The position numbers and the translations under genes were made by a program. A stretch of DNA of 64,000 bases from Parabacteroides sp. PFB2-10 (GTDB lineage: Bacteria > Bacteroidota > Bacteroidia > Bacteroidales > Tannerellaceae): assembly GCF_029893085.1 (NCBI RefSeq), contig NZ_JARXWI010000009.1:124001-188000 (forward strand), read 5' to 3'. The notes under the pieces are model-generated. The model had not been told where the DNA came from. It searched no databases and saw nothing but the letters and a program-made list of their open reading frames with translations. Each line of letters starts with the position of its first letter. Position 1 is the first letter of the stretch. Shown here in pieces: positions 17,251-26,062 of the stretch.

Positions 17251-18795
17251 ATGGCACAGGAAGATGTATTTAAGAAGCTGATTTCACACTGTAAAGAATA
17301 TGGATTCGTTTTTCCCTCCTCGGAGATCTATGATGGACTGGGAGCTGTTTACGACTATGGGCAATACGGTGTAGAGTTGAAAAACAATATAAAGAAATAT
17401 TGGTGGGACAGCATGACGCTGTTGCATGAAAATGTGGTGGGGATCGATTCGGCTATCTTTATGCATCCGACCATTTGGAAGGCTTCGGGTCACGTAGATG
17501 CGTTCAATGATCCGTTGATCGACAACAAAGATTCCAAAAAGCGCTATCGTGCCGATGTATTGATCGAGGAGCAATTAGCCAAGATCGAAGACAAAATGAA
17601 TAAAGAGGTGGCGAAAGCTGCCAAGCGTTTTGGCGAAGCTTTCGACGAGGCTCAGTTCCGCGCCACAAACGGCCGGGTATTGGAATACCAACAAAAATGG
17701 GACGCATTACACGAGCGTTTTGCCAAAGCATTGAACGATTCCAACCTGGAAGAGCTGCGCCAGATCATTATCGATAACGAAATAGCTTGTCCGATCTCGG
17801 GCACCCGCAACTGGACGGAGGTGCGTCAGTTCAACCTGATGTTCTCCACCGAGATGGGAGCAACGGCCGACGGAGCCACCAAAATCTACCTGCGTCCGGA
17901 AACGGCTCAGGGTATTTTTGTGAATTTTCTGAACGTGCAGAAGACCGGTCGTATGAAGATCCCGTTTGGTATTGCGCAGATCGGTAAGGCGTTCCGCAAT
18001 GAGATCGTGGCTCGTCAGTTTATTTTCCGTATGCGTGAGTTCGAACAGATGGAGATGCAGTTCTTTGTGCGTCCGGGCGAGGAGATGGATTGGTTTAATA
18101 GCTGGAGAGAGTTCCGCATGAAATGGCATAAGGCGATGGGATTCGGCGATGCGAAATACCGCTACCACGATCATGAAAAACTGGCTCACTACGCCAATGC
18201 CGCGACGGATATCGAGTTTAATATGCCTTTCGGCTTCAAGGAGGTGGAGGGAATCCACAGCCGTACCGATTTCGACCTGAGCCAGCACGAGAAATATTCC
18301 GGTAAGAAGATGCAGTATTTCGATCCGGAACTGAATAAGAGCTATACGCCCTATGTGGTGGAAACCTCGATTGGTGTCGACCGTTGTTTCCTCAGCGTAT
18401 TGGCGGGATCTTACCAGGAGGAGGAATTGGCCAATGGCGAATCACGTGTGGTACTGAAGTTGCCACCCGCATTAGCGCCGATCAAACTGGCCGTATTGCC
18501 GCTGGTAAAGAAAGACGGGCTGCCCGAAAAGGCGGAAGAGATTGTCGATATGTTGCGCTTCGACTTCCGTTGCCAATACGACGAGAAAGACTCGATCGGC
18601 AAACGCTATCGCCGCCAGGATGCGATCGGTACGCCGTATTGCATCACAGTCGACCATGAAACGTTGAAAGACAACTGCGTAACGATCCGCTTCCGCGACA
18701 CGATGGAACAGGAGCGCGTCGCAATCGATCAGCTAAATGCGATTATTGCCGAAAAGGTAAGTATGAAAAATATGTTGAAACAAATAATGGAATGA
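17251..18795 (+). CDS. glyS: Glycyl-tRNA synthetase (single-chain, dimeric type)
   Basis: A 514-residue class II glycyl-tRNA synthetase of the alpha2 type, charging tRNA-Gly. The N-terminal SHCKEYGFVFPSSEIYDGL, the motif 2 region FRNEIVARQFIFRMREFEQMEM (in two parts), the active-site ETSIGVDRCFL and a C-terminal anticodon-binding domain (APIKLAVLPLVKK) are all visible. The ATG at 17251 (MAQEDVFKKL) is chosen over a TTG at 17227. Its last four bases overlap the start of the downstream FKBP lipoprotein gene (ATGA). Confidence 0.96.
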   Translation: MAQEDVFKKLISHCKEYGFVFPSSEIYDGLGAVYDYGQYGVELKNNIKKYWWDSMTLLHENVVGIDSAIFMHPTIWKASGHVDAFNDPLIDNKDSKKRYRADVLIEEQLAKIEDKMNKEVAKAAKRFGEAFDEAQFRATNGRVLEYQQKWDALHERFAKALNDSNLEELRQIIIDNEIACPISGTRNWTEVRQFNLMFSTEMGATADGATKIYLRPETAQGIFVNFLNVQKTGRMKIPFGIAQIGKAFRNEIVARQFIFRMREFEQMEMQFFVRPGEEMDWFNSWREFRMKWHKAMGFGDAKYRYHDHEKLAHYANAATDIEFNMPFGFKEVEGIHSRTDFDLSQHEKYSGKKMQYFDPELNKSYTPYVVETSIGVDRCFLSVLAGSYQEEELANGESRVVLKLPPALAPIKLAVLPLVKKDGLPEKAEEIVDMLRFDFRCQYDEKDSIGKRYRRQDAIGTPYCITVDHETLKDNCVTIRFRDTMEQERVAIDQLNAIIAEKVSMKNMLKQIME

Positions 18796-19319
18796 AGATG
18801 AAAAAGAATTGGTTTATTGCATGTATGATGCTTTGCACCTTGATGATCGCTACGTCGTGTAGCGACGATGATGAGGAAACAGTGAGCAAAGAGTGGAAAG
18901 AAGCGAATCGCCAGGCATTTTATGATATCTCGGCGGATAAGAATTACACGGAGTTAAAGTCGCTAAACAACAGAGGCTCTATCTATTACAAGGTATTGAA
19001 AACGGGAGAGGGCACGGAACCGATCTACTACAACTCCAAAGTGGCGATCTATTATACGGGGTATATGCTCAATCCCAGCGATTATTCGAAGTGGCTGATT
19101 TTCGACAAGAATGAATATCCGGAGCAAGATCCCTACACTTCATTGGCCTCCGGCTTTGTTGCTGGCTTTACTACCGCTTTGCAATACATGAAAGAGGGCG
19201 ACCGTTGGGAGATCTGGATACCTTATCAGTTAGCTTACGACGCCTCTGGCTATAATGCTATTCCCGGGTATTCCACCCTGAAGTTTGAGTTGGAAGTTCA
19301 AAGCATTCTGACGCCTTAA
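18792..19319 (+). CDS. FKBP-type peptidyl-prolyl isomerase lipoprotein
   Basis: A 175-residue lipoprotein. The signal peptide ends in the lipobox IATSC, and the Cys is followed by SDDDEE, which matches the acidic lipoprotein export signal described for surface-exposed Bacteroidota lipoproteins. The rest is one FKBP domain (VAIYYTGYML, FTTALQYMKEGDRWEIWIP, AYDASGYNAIP), a cis-trans prolyl isomerase or chaperone. The canonical aromatic pocket is only partly recognisable. An ATG at 18798 is an equally plausible start. It overlaps glyS by 4 bp and ends at a strong terminator. Confidence 0.88.
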   Translation: MKMKKNWFIACMMLCTLMIATSCSDDDEETVSKEWKEANRQAFYDISADKNYTELKSLNNRGSIYYKVLKTGEGTEPIYYNSKVAIYYTGYMLNPSDYSKWLIFDKNEYPEQDPYTSLASGFVAGFTTALQYMKEGDRWEIWIPYQLAYDASGYNAIPGYSTLKFELEVQSILTP

Positions 19320-19341
19320 CAGGCGATACGCTTATAGACAT

Positions 19342-19385
19342 AAAAAAACTCCCGGATTGAGTCACCTCAATCCGGGAGTTTTTTG
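19342..19385. terminator. Bidirectional terminator between FKBP and GH109-like genes
   Basis: ACTCCCGGATTGAG (19348-19361), loop TCAC and CTCAATCCGGGAGT (19366-19379) form a perfect 14-bp stem with A-tract before and T-tract after, so it can serve both convergent genes. Confidence 0.92.
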
Positions 19386-19405
19386 TGTGAAAGGGTATCC
19401 CCTTT

Positions 19406-20794
19406 TTATTTAGCGAACTCCACTTTGTTCAGTTTATTCCAGCCACCCCGTGTGAAATCAGGGATCTCAACCGGCATAGATCCGTTATCCAAAGAGATTT
19501 CGGTCAGCGGTATCAAACAGCAGGATTCAGCCAGGTCATACACATCCATATCCAATGGCAGTCCGTTTTGCAGGCAGTAGATCAAGCGATAGTCCATGAT
19601 GAAGTCCATACCTCCGTGGCCACCTACCTGGCGTGCCTTCTCTTCGATATCGACAGCAATCGGATGTTTGTATTTCTCCATGAGCACACGGCGAACCGAG
19701 TCAGACACAAAGCTGTGTGCATTCAGGTTTTCCAGGTCGGGTGTGCCGCTCTGAGCCGACAGCTCCTTGCCGTCTAAGGCAAATCCCTGCACCGGATATT
19801 TGTTGGCAAAGCCTTTGGTTCCCGATAATTGGAACTCGCGACTGTAAGGACGCGGAGAGGTTACGTCGTGTTGGATCAGGATAGATTTGCCTTTCTCCGT
19901 ACGGATCATGGTCATCGTGTGATCGCCGGCGCGGAAATCGGTCACCTCTTCGCCTGTTGTTTCTTTGATATAGGCCGGGTTTCCCACAGCTTTCGTATCA
20001 ACGGATGTCAGGAAGTTCATCTTATCGCCGCGGTGGATATTCATCGCCAGCATAACAGGAAGCAATCCGTGGGTCGGATATACATCGCCGCGATGGTGGC
20101 GGTTGAAGTCCATACGCCAGTTGTCCCAGTAAGAATCCCAGAACGCCTGTAATCCGTGGATGTAGGCTCCCTCGCCATGAAGCACCTCGCCGAAGATGCC
20201 CTGTTGCGCCATATTCAGACAAGTCAGTTCAAAGAAGTCATACACACAGTTCTCCAATTGCATACAATGTTTGCGTGTTTGCTCGGAGGTGTTGATGAGC
20301 TCCCAGATTTCTTCCATGCTCATAGCCGCCGGTACTTCGATAGCTACGTGCTTTCCGTCTTTCATCGCCTGAACACCCATGCGGGCATGATTATTCCAGT
20401 CGGTGGCGATGTAGATCAGATCGACATCGGGCAAGGCCGTTACCTCACGCCAGATCTCCGGATCTCCATAAAATTCTTTCGCGGCAGGCTTGCCGAAACG
20501 TTCCACTAAGGTTTTGTTTGCTTTTTCCACCTGTTCCTGGCGGAGGTCACACAAAGCAACGATCTCTACACCGTCGATCTGTGCCATGCGATTTACAGCG
20601 CCCGGTCCGCGCATACCCAGCCCGATAAAGGCTACGCGTACAACAGGGATAGGATCGGCTGTCAGTCTGAGAACATCTTCCTGTCCGGCCGGACGAGAAG
20701 GAATTTGAGTTTTAATCATTTGCGCCCCAGGGACTTGTTGGCATGCTACAAAGCCAAGCAAGATAAGAGCTAAGGCAATAAATTTAGTTTTCAT
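19406..20794 (-). CDS. Gfo/Idh/MocA-family lipoprotein, GH109-like glycosidase
   Basis: A 462-residue exported protein. The signal peptide ends in a lipobox (GFVACQQ). The N-terminal NAD-binding fold carries FIGLGMRGPGAVNRM, and the C-terminal substrate domain carries HRGDVYPTHGLLPV, which matches glycoside hydrolase family 109. That family uses tightly bound NAD to remove terminal alpha-N-acetylgalactosamine, for example from mucin glycans or A-antigen. Characterised GH109 proteins have about this length. The subfamily call rests on remembered motifs, so another exported oxidoreductase remains possible. It is a single-gene unit with its own promoter. Confidence 0.82.
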   Translation of the reverse strand: MKTKFIALALILLGFVACQQVPGAQMIKTQIPSRPAGQEDVLRLTADPIPVVRVAFIGLGMRGPGAVNRMAQIDGVEIVALCDLRQEQVEKANKTLVERFGKPAAKEFYGDPEIWREVTALPDVDLIYIATDWNNHARMGVQAMKDGKHVAIEVPAAMSMEEIWELINTSEQTRKHCMQLENCVYDFFELTCLNMAQQGIFGEVLHGEGAYIHGLQAFWDSYWDNWRMDFNRHHRGDVYPTHGLLPVMLAMNIHRGDKMNFLTSVDTKAVGNPAYIKETTGEEVTDFRAGDHTMTMIRTEKGKSILIQHDVTSPRPYSREFQLSGTKGFANKYPVQGFALDGKELSAQSGTPDLENLNAHSFVSDSVRRVLMEKYKHPIAVDIEEKARQVGGHGGMDFIMDYRLIYCLQNGLPLDMDVYDLAESCCLIPLTEISLDNGSMPVEIPDFTRGGWNKLNKVEFAK

Positions 20795-20888
20795 ACGTAA
20801 ATAAAATTAGATGATAAAAAATAATATGTGTTTCAGATCTTGTCGTTTTGCCTTTCTGTATAATCAATCGATTTTCCCAATCAATCTA

Positions 20889-20922
20889 CAAATATACCTT
20901 TTATCCTTCAATATTTAGGCAA
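20889..20922 (-). promoter_or_regulatory. Promoter of GH109-like gene
   Basis: The minus strand carries TTG (20922-20920) and TATATTTG (20896-20889), a perfect -7 box with a slightly long 23-bp spacer. The ATG follows about 95 bp downstream at 20794. Confidence 0.5.
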
Positions 20923-20972
20923 AAAATGTCTCATTTAGAGAGATTATTGTCTCTTTTTCACTCGGACGTCCG

Positions 20973-21122
20973 AAATATCATTTTGTCAAAATGGCGGGAG
21001 TTTTTTTTCGAAAAGGCAGGGGTTTTTGAAAAAAGTCCCGGGAGTTAGTATTTGTTAACATTTGAAGTGTAAGTAAAAGCCCTTGATTTTGGCCAAAAAT
21101 GGCCTCCTCAGCTTACACTTGC
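20973..21122 (-). repeat. Dispersed CCCGGGAG intergenic repeat, copy B
   Basis: In reverse orientation this sequence runs AAGTGTAAG ... TTTTACTTACACTT, GTTAACAAATAC, AACTCCCGGGACTTTTTTC, AAAACTCCCGCC and TTTTGACAAAATGATATTTC. The order of blocks is the same as in copy A (9585-9713) and copy E (62513-62715). AAGTGTAAG (21064-21072) and CTTACACTT form an inverted repeat at its outer end. It lies between the GH109-like gene and the uvrA promoter. Confidence 0.7.
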
Positions 21123-21164
21123 GTTTTTGGTTTTGGCGATAGCATAAGACGCGATAGGGGTTCC

Positions 21165-21195
21165 TTGTTTTAGCTAAAGAAAATGGTTAACTTTG
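21165..21195 (+). promoter_or_regulatory. uvrA promoter
   Basis: TTG (21165-21167), a 20-bp spacer and TAACTTTG (21188-21195) match the Bacteroidota consensus. The uvrA ATG at 21221 is preceded by AAAGGGAG. Confidence 0.65.
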
Positions 21196-21220
21196 CAGGT
21201 TTTTAAACCGGAAAGGGAGT

Positions 21221-24007
21221 ATGTCTGAAAATCATTCCATCTATATAAAGGGTGCGCGGGTAAACAATCTGAAAAATATCGACGTGGCGATACCACGTGA
21301 CAAACTGGTGGTTATAACCGGACTATCGGGCAGTGGGAAATCCTCGCTTGCCTTCGATACCCTGTATGCCGAAGGGCAGCGCCGCTATGTGGAAAGCCTC
21401 TCTTCGTATGCCCGCCAGTTTCTGGGACGCATGAGCAAACCGGAGGCCGATTACATCAAAGGCATTCCCCCCGCTATTGCCATCGAGCAGAAAACCAATA
21501 CCCGCAATCCACGTTCTACCGTAGGCACTTCAACGGAAATCTATGAATACCTGCGCCTGTTGTTTGCCCGTATCGGGAAAACTATTTCGCCCATCTCGGG
21601 TGAGGTGGTCAAGAAGCATCAGGTGAACGATATCGTGCGCGAGATCCTTTCTTATCCGGAGGGTACGCGTTTTGCCATCTTTACCCCGGTCGTTCCGGTG
21701 GAGGGACGTACGATGAAGAAGCAGTTAGAGATCCTTCAAAAGGAGGGCTATTCGCGCCTTTCGATCGATGATAAGGTGTATCGCATTGCCGAGGTATTGG
21801 AAGACAAAAAACTACTGAAATCGACCGCCATAGAGATTGTGATCGACCGCCTGGTTGTTTCCGACGATAAAACACTGAAAAGCCGCCTGGCCGATTCGGC
21901 GGAAACTGCCTTTTTCGAAGGGCACGGCACCTGTCTGATTCGCGTCTACACGCCCGAAGAGACCATCACCCGCGAATACTCCAAAAAGTTTGAAGCCGAC
22001 GGTATGGTGTTTGAAGAGCCGACCGAGATGATGTTCAGCTTCAACAACCCGGTGGGCGCCTGCCCCAAATGCGAAGGCTACGGAAAGGTGATCGGCATCG
22101 ATGAAGACCTGGTGGTGCCCGACAAAAGCCTGTCGGTTTTCCAGGGAGCGGTGGTTTGCTGGAAAGGGGAGGTGATGAGCGAATGGCAAAAAGAATTTAT
22201 TATCGCCAGCGAGCGTTATAACTTCCCGATACATCGCCCCTATTACGACCTGACGGAGGAGGAAAAAGCATTGCTCTGGCATGGCGCCCGCGGATTGCAT
22301 GGGATCGATGACTTTTTCAAATTCGTAGAGGAGAATGTCTACAAGATACAATACCGGGTGATGATGGCTCGCTACCGGGGCAAGACGGTTTGTCCGGTAT
22401 GCAAAGGGAGCCGCCTGAAACCGGAGGCGCTTTATGTACAAGTCGGAGGAAAAAATATGGCTCAACTGGTTTCGCTGCCGGTCGGCGAGGTAAAGGCCTT
22501 TTTCGACCAACTGGAACTCGACGAAACAGAGGCAGCCATTGCCAAACGCCTGTTGACAGAGATCACCAGCCGCCTGCAATTCCTGTTGGATGTAGGGCTG
22601 AGCTACCTGAGCCTCGACCGCCTCTCCTCTACCCTTTCGGGCGGCGAAAGCCAACGGATCAACTTAGTCACCTCGCTTGGAAGCAGCTTAGTGGGGTCGC
22701 TCTATATCCTGGACGAACCGAGCATCGGATTGCATTCACGCGACACGGATTTGTTGATCAATGTATTGCGCCAGTTGCAATCGTTGGGGAACACCGTGGT
22801 GGTGGTCGAACATGATGAGGAGATCATCCGCGCCGCCGACTATATTATCGACATTGGCCCGGACGCCGGACGTCTGGGGGGCGAAGTGGTCTATCAGGGA
22901 GAGGTCGATAAATTGGAGGCAAGCACGCAAAGCCATACCGTCCGCTACCTGACGGGAGAAGACAAGATCGAGGTGCCCGACCTGCGCCGTCCGTGGAACA
23001 ACTACATTGAAATAAAAGGAGCGCGAAAGAACAACCTGAAAGGGATTGATGTACGCTTCCCGCTGCACGTGATGACTGTCGTAACCGGGGTGAGTGGCTC
23101 GGGGAAGAGTTCGCTTATCCGCGATATATTCTACGAAGCGGTGAAACAGAAATTAGATGGTGCTGCCCGGTTGAATGCTGAATGCAGTAGTGTTGAAGGC
23201 GATTTCCATCTGATCAAAGCCATTGAATTTGTCGATCAGCACTCCATCGGCAAGAGCTCCCGTTCTAATCCGGTGACCTATATCGGCGCCTACGACGAGA
23301 TCCGTAAACTGTTTGCCGATCAGGCATTGGCCAAACAGATGGGCTACAGCGCGGCTCACTTCTCTTTCAACAAAGAGGGCGGGCGATGCGAAGAATGTAA
23401 AGGCGAGGGGCGCATCACGGTTGAGATGCAGTTTATGGCGGATATCACCCTGGAATGTGATGTGTGTCATGGGAAACGCTTTAAGTCGGATGTGTTGGAG
23501 GTGGAATACCAGGGCGTCAATATCTTCGATGTGTTGGAGATGACGGTTAATCAGGCCATCGAGTTTTTCGAAAAGACCAAAGGATCGCAGGAAAAGAAAA
23601 TCGTTCGCCGATTGAAACCCTTGCAGGATGTCGGCTTAGGCTATATCAAACTGGGACAGACCTCGTCGACCCTCTCGGGCGGAGAGAACCAACGCGTGAA
23701 ATTGGCCTATTACCTGGGGCAGGAGAAGCAGGAGTCTACGCTGTTTGTCTTCGACGAGCCGACCACCGGGCTTCACTTCCACGATATCAAAACCCTGCTG
23801 AAAGCATTCAATGCCTTGATCGACAAAGGGCATACGGTGATCATCATCGAACACAATATGGATGTGATCAAATGCGCCGACTACGTGATCGATCTGGGTT
23901 CCGAAGGAGGGAAAGCCGGAGGCCACTTAGTCTGCACCGGCACACCGGAAGACATTGCCGCCTGTCCGGAATCCTATACCGGACGGTTCCTGAAAGAGAA
24001 GTTATAA
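21221..24007 (+). CDS. uvrA: UvrABC excinuclease subunit A
   Basis: A 928-residue DNA-damage recognition ATPase of nucleotide excision repair. It has two ABC modules (Walker [10 protein letters not shown] near residue 35 and GVSGSGKSS near 627, signatures LSGGESQR and LSGGENQR). Zinc-binding cysteine pairs are in [24 protein letters not shown] and CDVCHGKR. The length is typical for UvrA1. It is a single-gene unit with a clear promoter and terminator. Nothing unusual was seen. Confidence 0.98.
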   Translation: MSENHSIYIKGARVNNLKNIDVAIPRDKLVVITGLSGSGKSSLAFDTLYAEGQRRYVESLSSYARQFLGRMSKPEADYIKGIPPAIAIEQKTNTRNPRSTVGTSTEIYEYLRLLFARIGKTISPISGEVVKKHQVNDIVREILSYPEGTRFAIFTPVVPVEGRTMKKQLEILQKEGYSRLSIDDKVYRIAEVLEDKKLLKSTAIEIVIDRLVVSDDKTLKSRLADSAETAFFEGHGTCLIRVYTPEETITREYSKKFEADGMVFEEPTEMMFSFNNPVGACPKCEGYGKVIGIDEDLVVPDKSLSVFQGAVVCWKGEVMSEWQKEFIIASERYNFPIHRPYYDLTEEEKALLWHGARGLHGIDDFFKFVEENVYKIQYRVMMARYRGKTVCPVCKGSRLKPEALYVQVGGKNMAQLVSLPVGEVKAFFDQLELDETEAAIAKRLLTEITSRLQFLLDVGLSYLSLDRLSSTLSGGESQRINLVTSLGSSLVGSLYILDEPSIGLHSRDTDLLINVLRQLQSLGNTVVVVEHDEEIIRAADYIIDIGPDAGRLGGEVVYQGEVDKLEASTQSHTVRYLTGEDKIEVPDLRRPWNNYIEIKGARKNNLKGIDVRFPLHVMTVVTGVSGSGKSSLIRDIFYEAVKQKLDGAARLNAECSSVEGDFHLIKAIEFVDQHSIGKSSRSNPVTYIGAYDEIRKLFADQALAKQMGYSAAHFSFNKEGGRCEECKGEGRITVEMQFMADITLECDVCHGKRFKSDVLEVEYQGVNIFDVLEMTVNQAIEFFEKTKGSQEKKIVRRLKPLQDVGLGYIKLGQTSSTLSGGENQRVKLAYYLGQEKQESTLFVFDEPTTGLHFHDIKTLLKAFNALIDKGHTVIIIEHNMDVIKCADYVIDLGSEGGKAGGHLVCTGTPEDIAACPESYTGRFLKEKL

Positions 24008-24029
24008 GAGGTATCCTTTAAAAAACAAC

Positions 24030-24070
24030 GCCGGTACCTTTCCGACTGGAAGGATACCGGCTATCTTTTT
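24030..24070 (+). terminator. uvrA terminator
   Basis: GCCGGTACCTTTCC (24030-24043), loop GACT and GGAAGGATACCGGC (24048-24061) form a stem with one mismatch, followed by TATCTTTTT. Confidence 0.88.
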
Positions 24071-24089
24071 ACCTTAAATAGACTTCTAT

Positions 24090-24170
24090 AAAACAATTAA
24101 AGGCTGTCTCACGACAACCCCTAACCAACTTTGTTAACCTTAAATCTAATACTATTATGAAAAAACCACA
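24090..24170 (-). ncRNA. Candidate small RNA of about 80 nt
   Basis: The minus strand shows a complete transcription unit without a reading frame: a consensus promoter (24201-24174), then about 50 nt containing GTATTAGATTTAAGGTTAAC, then a hairpin GGTTGTC-GTGA-GACAGCC (24119-24102) followed by TTTAATTGTTTT. It lies between the convergent uvrA and LytTR genes. I have the impression that the TTTAAGGTTAACAAAG stretch recurs in Bacteroides and Parabacteroides genomes, but I cannot verify this here. Confidence 0.6.
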
Positions 24171-24173
24171 GTA

Positions 24174-24203
24174 CAAAGATAGGGGCTTTTCCATTCCTGT
24201 CAA
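24174..24203 (-). promoter_or_regulatory. Promoter of the candidate small RNA
   Basis: On the minus strand TTG (24203-24201), followed by ACAGG, is separated by 19 bp from TATCTTTG (24181-24174). Both boxes and the spacing match the Bacteroidota primary promoter, and there is no gene start nearby. Confidence 0.7.
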
Positions 24204-24326
24204 GACTTTTATCAATAATAGATGTTAAGGCACACACAGCTTATTGCCAAAAAGTGTTAGACAAACAAAAAAGAGATAGAATTCAGCAAATTTCTGCTAA
24301 AATTAACACTTTTCGAAGGTGAAATC

Positions 24327-25109
24327 TTATAAAGCGAGTCGCTCTTTTAGGAGTTTATAACCGGCGCTGCTTGCCCGCAAACTGGTGCCATCTTTCAGTT
24401 TGACCCGATAGTTTTCTTTCCCGAACAATTCGACCCGAAGGATAAATTCGGTGTTCACGATCGACGAACGATGGATACGAACGAAAGAAGTAGGCAGGTG
24501 CGTCTCAAAATACTTCATCGTCTGTTCTTTGATATACTGCCCTTGCGGTGTGAAAAGCGTCACATAATCGCCGCTTGCCTGCAGGCAGATCAGTTCTTCG
24601 ATATGCACGATATGGATGCGTGTGCCATCTTTAACGGAGATCTTTTCAAGGAGCTCGACCGGTTCCGCCTTCGGCAGCGGATCAGGTGTAGGAACAATGG
24701 TTTCCATCTTTTCCTCCTCCTCGCGCATGCGGTCGTACCATTGTAACAGGATAACCCAGCCCATCAGCCCAAAAAGCCCCCGCAGAGGCAAGCCTTGCAC
24801 AAAAGAAACGGAGTTCTCCCATCCGGCAATGGTCAACAAGGCAAAGCTAACCCCCACGCAAACAAACTGAACCACGAGCGCCAAGAGGAACTGCACCTGC
24901 CAGACCCGTATGTAAGTCAACGCATACCAGGCGTAATATCCGGCCGCGGTCAGTAGTCCTATCGATAGCAGCGTATCGATAGCCGCGGGCAATGGCTGCG
25001 CCTGGGCATAGGTCGTCAATAGCCACCAATGAATCAGTGCGGCGATAACGACGAAGAGTACACCTAACGTCCTGCGATTGGTCGAGGCTATGAAGGGGTG
25101 GTCTTGCAT
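24327..25109 (-). CDS. Membrane-anchored LytTR DNA-binding regulator
   Basis: A 260-residue protein. The N-terminal half has four predicted membrane helices (about residues 14-35, 42-65, 70-95 and 105-125). A charged linker follows (MREEEEKME), and then a C-terminal LytTR DNA-binding domain (about 155-260; IEELICLQASGDYVTLFT, FVRIHRSSIVN). There is no receiver domain, so it is not a classical two-component regulator. It may sense something at or in the membrane directly. It starts 4 bp after the LiaF-like gene and is co-transcribed with it, which suggests an envelope-stress pair. Confidence 0.88.
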   Translation of the reverse strand: MQDHPFIASTNRRTLGVLFVVIAALIHWWLLTTYAQAQPLPAAIDTLLSIGLLTAAGYYAWYALTYIRVWQVQFLLALVVQFVCVGVSFALLTIAGWENSVSFVQGLPLRGLFGLMGWVILLQWYDRMREEEEKMETIVPTPDPLPKAEPVELLEKISVKDGTRIHIVHIEELICLQASGDYVTLFTPQGQYIKEQTMKYFETHLPTSFVRIHRSSIVNTEFILRVELFGKENYRVKLKDGTSLRASSAGYKLLKERLAL

Positions 25110-25113
25110 GCAG

Positions 25114-25833
25114 TTAGCTCTTTATTTCCAGTCCGCCAAAGCTAATCTCGCCGCGGATAATAAGTTTGTGGTCGTAGTCTATCGCATGCACAAAATGACG
25201 TTTGTCGTTTACCCCGCCGAAACTGTTGTCAACCTGTATCAATACATTCCAGGTCGAAGGGATAAACAATTCAATACCACCGAAGGAACAGTCGATATCG
25301 ATATAGGTCTCTTCCTGCTCCAACTGCGTTTTGCGCAGGTCTAAGGCTATATTGCCAAAAGAGATATCCAGGTCGGCACCCCGGAAAACAGGATCCAGTG
25401 CAATATGCCGGGAGGATCCGAAACTCACATCCGCCTCCACAAACCCATCGTTTGTTTCTGCTGATTTCAGGGAACGGCGGTGATGCCATCGCGGATGACT
25501 GTGGGGATGGGTGAATTTCAGGAGTATGCCGATACCGATAATAATGAATATCACCGGCCAATAGTCGCCAATGCCATATTCGGACGGAATAAGGAAGAAG
25601 CCACCGACGCTGACCAAGACCAATCCGCCGACAAAGTTGCGCCGGGTCAATTGCACCACCCCTATCACGATCAGCAACATTTGCCAGGAAACAATGTAAT
25701 GGAAAACATCGGGGTCGACCCAACCCAGATTCCTACCCAGGAACAGGACACCTACAATAATAAATATAGTCGCTGTGATCAGCCGGTTCCATTTGCGGTG
25801 TGAATTATAACTCACTTCATTCGATTCGTTCAT
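25114..25833 (-). CDS. LiaF-like / DUF5668 membrane protein
   Basis: A 239-residue protein with an N-terminal four-helix DUF5668-type membrane region (IFIIVGVLFLGRNLGWV, and a second pair ending near residue 105). A soluble beta-rich C-terminal domain of the LiaF/DUF2154 kind follows (VEADVSFGSSRHIAL, DISFGNIALDLR, VDNSFGGVND), made of short repeated strands. LiaF in Firmicutes restrains an envelope-stress kinase. Here the neighbour is a LytTR regulator, so an analogous restraining role is an attractive inference only. Confidence 0.82.
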   Translation of the reverse strand: MNESNEVSYNSHRKWNRLITATIFIIVGVLFLGRNLGWVDPDVFHYIVSWQMLLIVIGVVQLTRRNFVGGLVLVSVGGFFLIPSEYGIGDYWPVIFIIIGIGILLKFTHPHSHPRWHHRRSLKSAETNDGFVEADVSFGSSRHIALDPVFRGADLDISFGNIALDLRKTQLEQEETYIDIDCSFGGIELFIPSTWNVLIQVDNSFGGVNDKRHFVHAIDYDHKLIIRGEISFGGLEIKS

Positions 25834-25858
25834 ATTCTTTTCGTTTTAATTGCTGAAA

Positions 25859-25889
25859 CAAAGATAGGTGTCGGGTATGCCTTCCGCAA
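25859..25889 (-). promoter_or_regulatory. Promoter of LiaF-like/LytTR operon
   Basis: The minus strand has TTG (25889-25887), a 20-bp spacer and TATCTTTG (25866-25859). The ATG at 25833 follows 25 bp downstream. Confidence 0.65.
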
Positions 25890-25999
25890 GGCAAAAACGC
25901 TTTCTCGGGTCAAATTCCCGACGAATCGCCGTTATCTTACGGTGAAATCCGTCATACAAAGAAACATAAAAACAGTGTAATCTGTGTAATCCGCGCCCA

Positions 26000-26034
26000 A
26001 AAAGAAAAAGGCCATCCCACATCGTGAGACAGCC
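26000..26034 (-). terminator. Terminator of the sdhCAB operon
   Basis: On the minus strand GGCTGTCTCAC (26034-26024) pairs with GTGGGATGGCC (26020-26010), allowing G-T pairs, followed by a T-rich tract. It lies 28 bp after the sdhB stop. Confidence 0.75.
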
Positions 26035-26062
26035 TTCCCTGAAAATTGAGGATATATTTATA

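Noticed and set aside
21812-22654. 280-residue open frame antisense to uvrA
   Set aside because: It lies entirely inside uvrA with no independent support.
24158-24229. 22-codon leader peptide MKKPQYKDRGF... on the plus strand
   Set aside because: The same bases form a consensus minus-strand promoter, and nothing downstream on the plus strand would be controlled by it.
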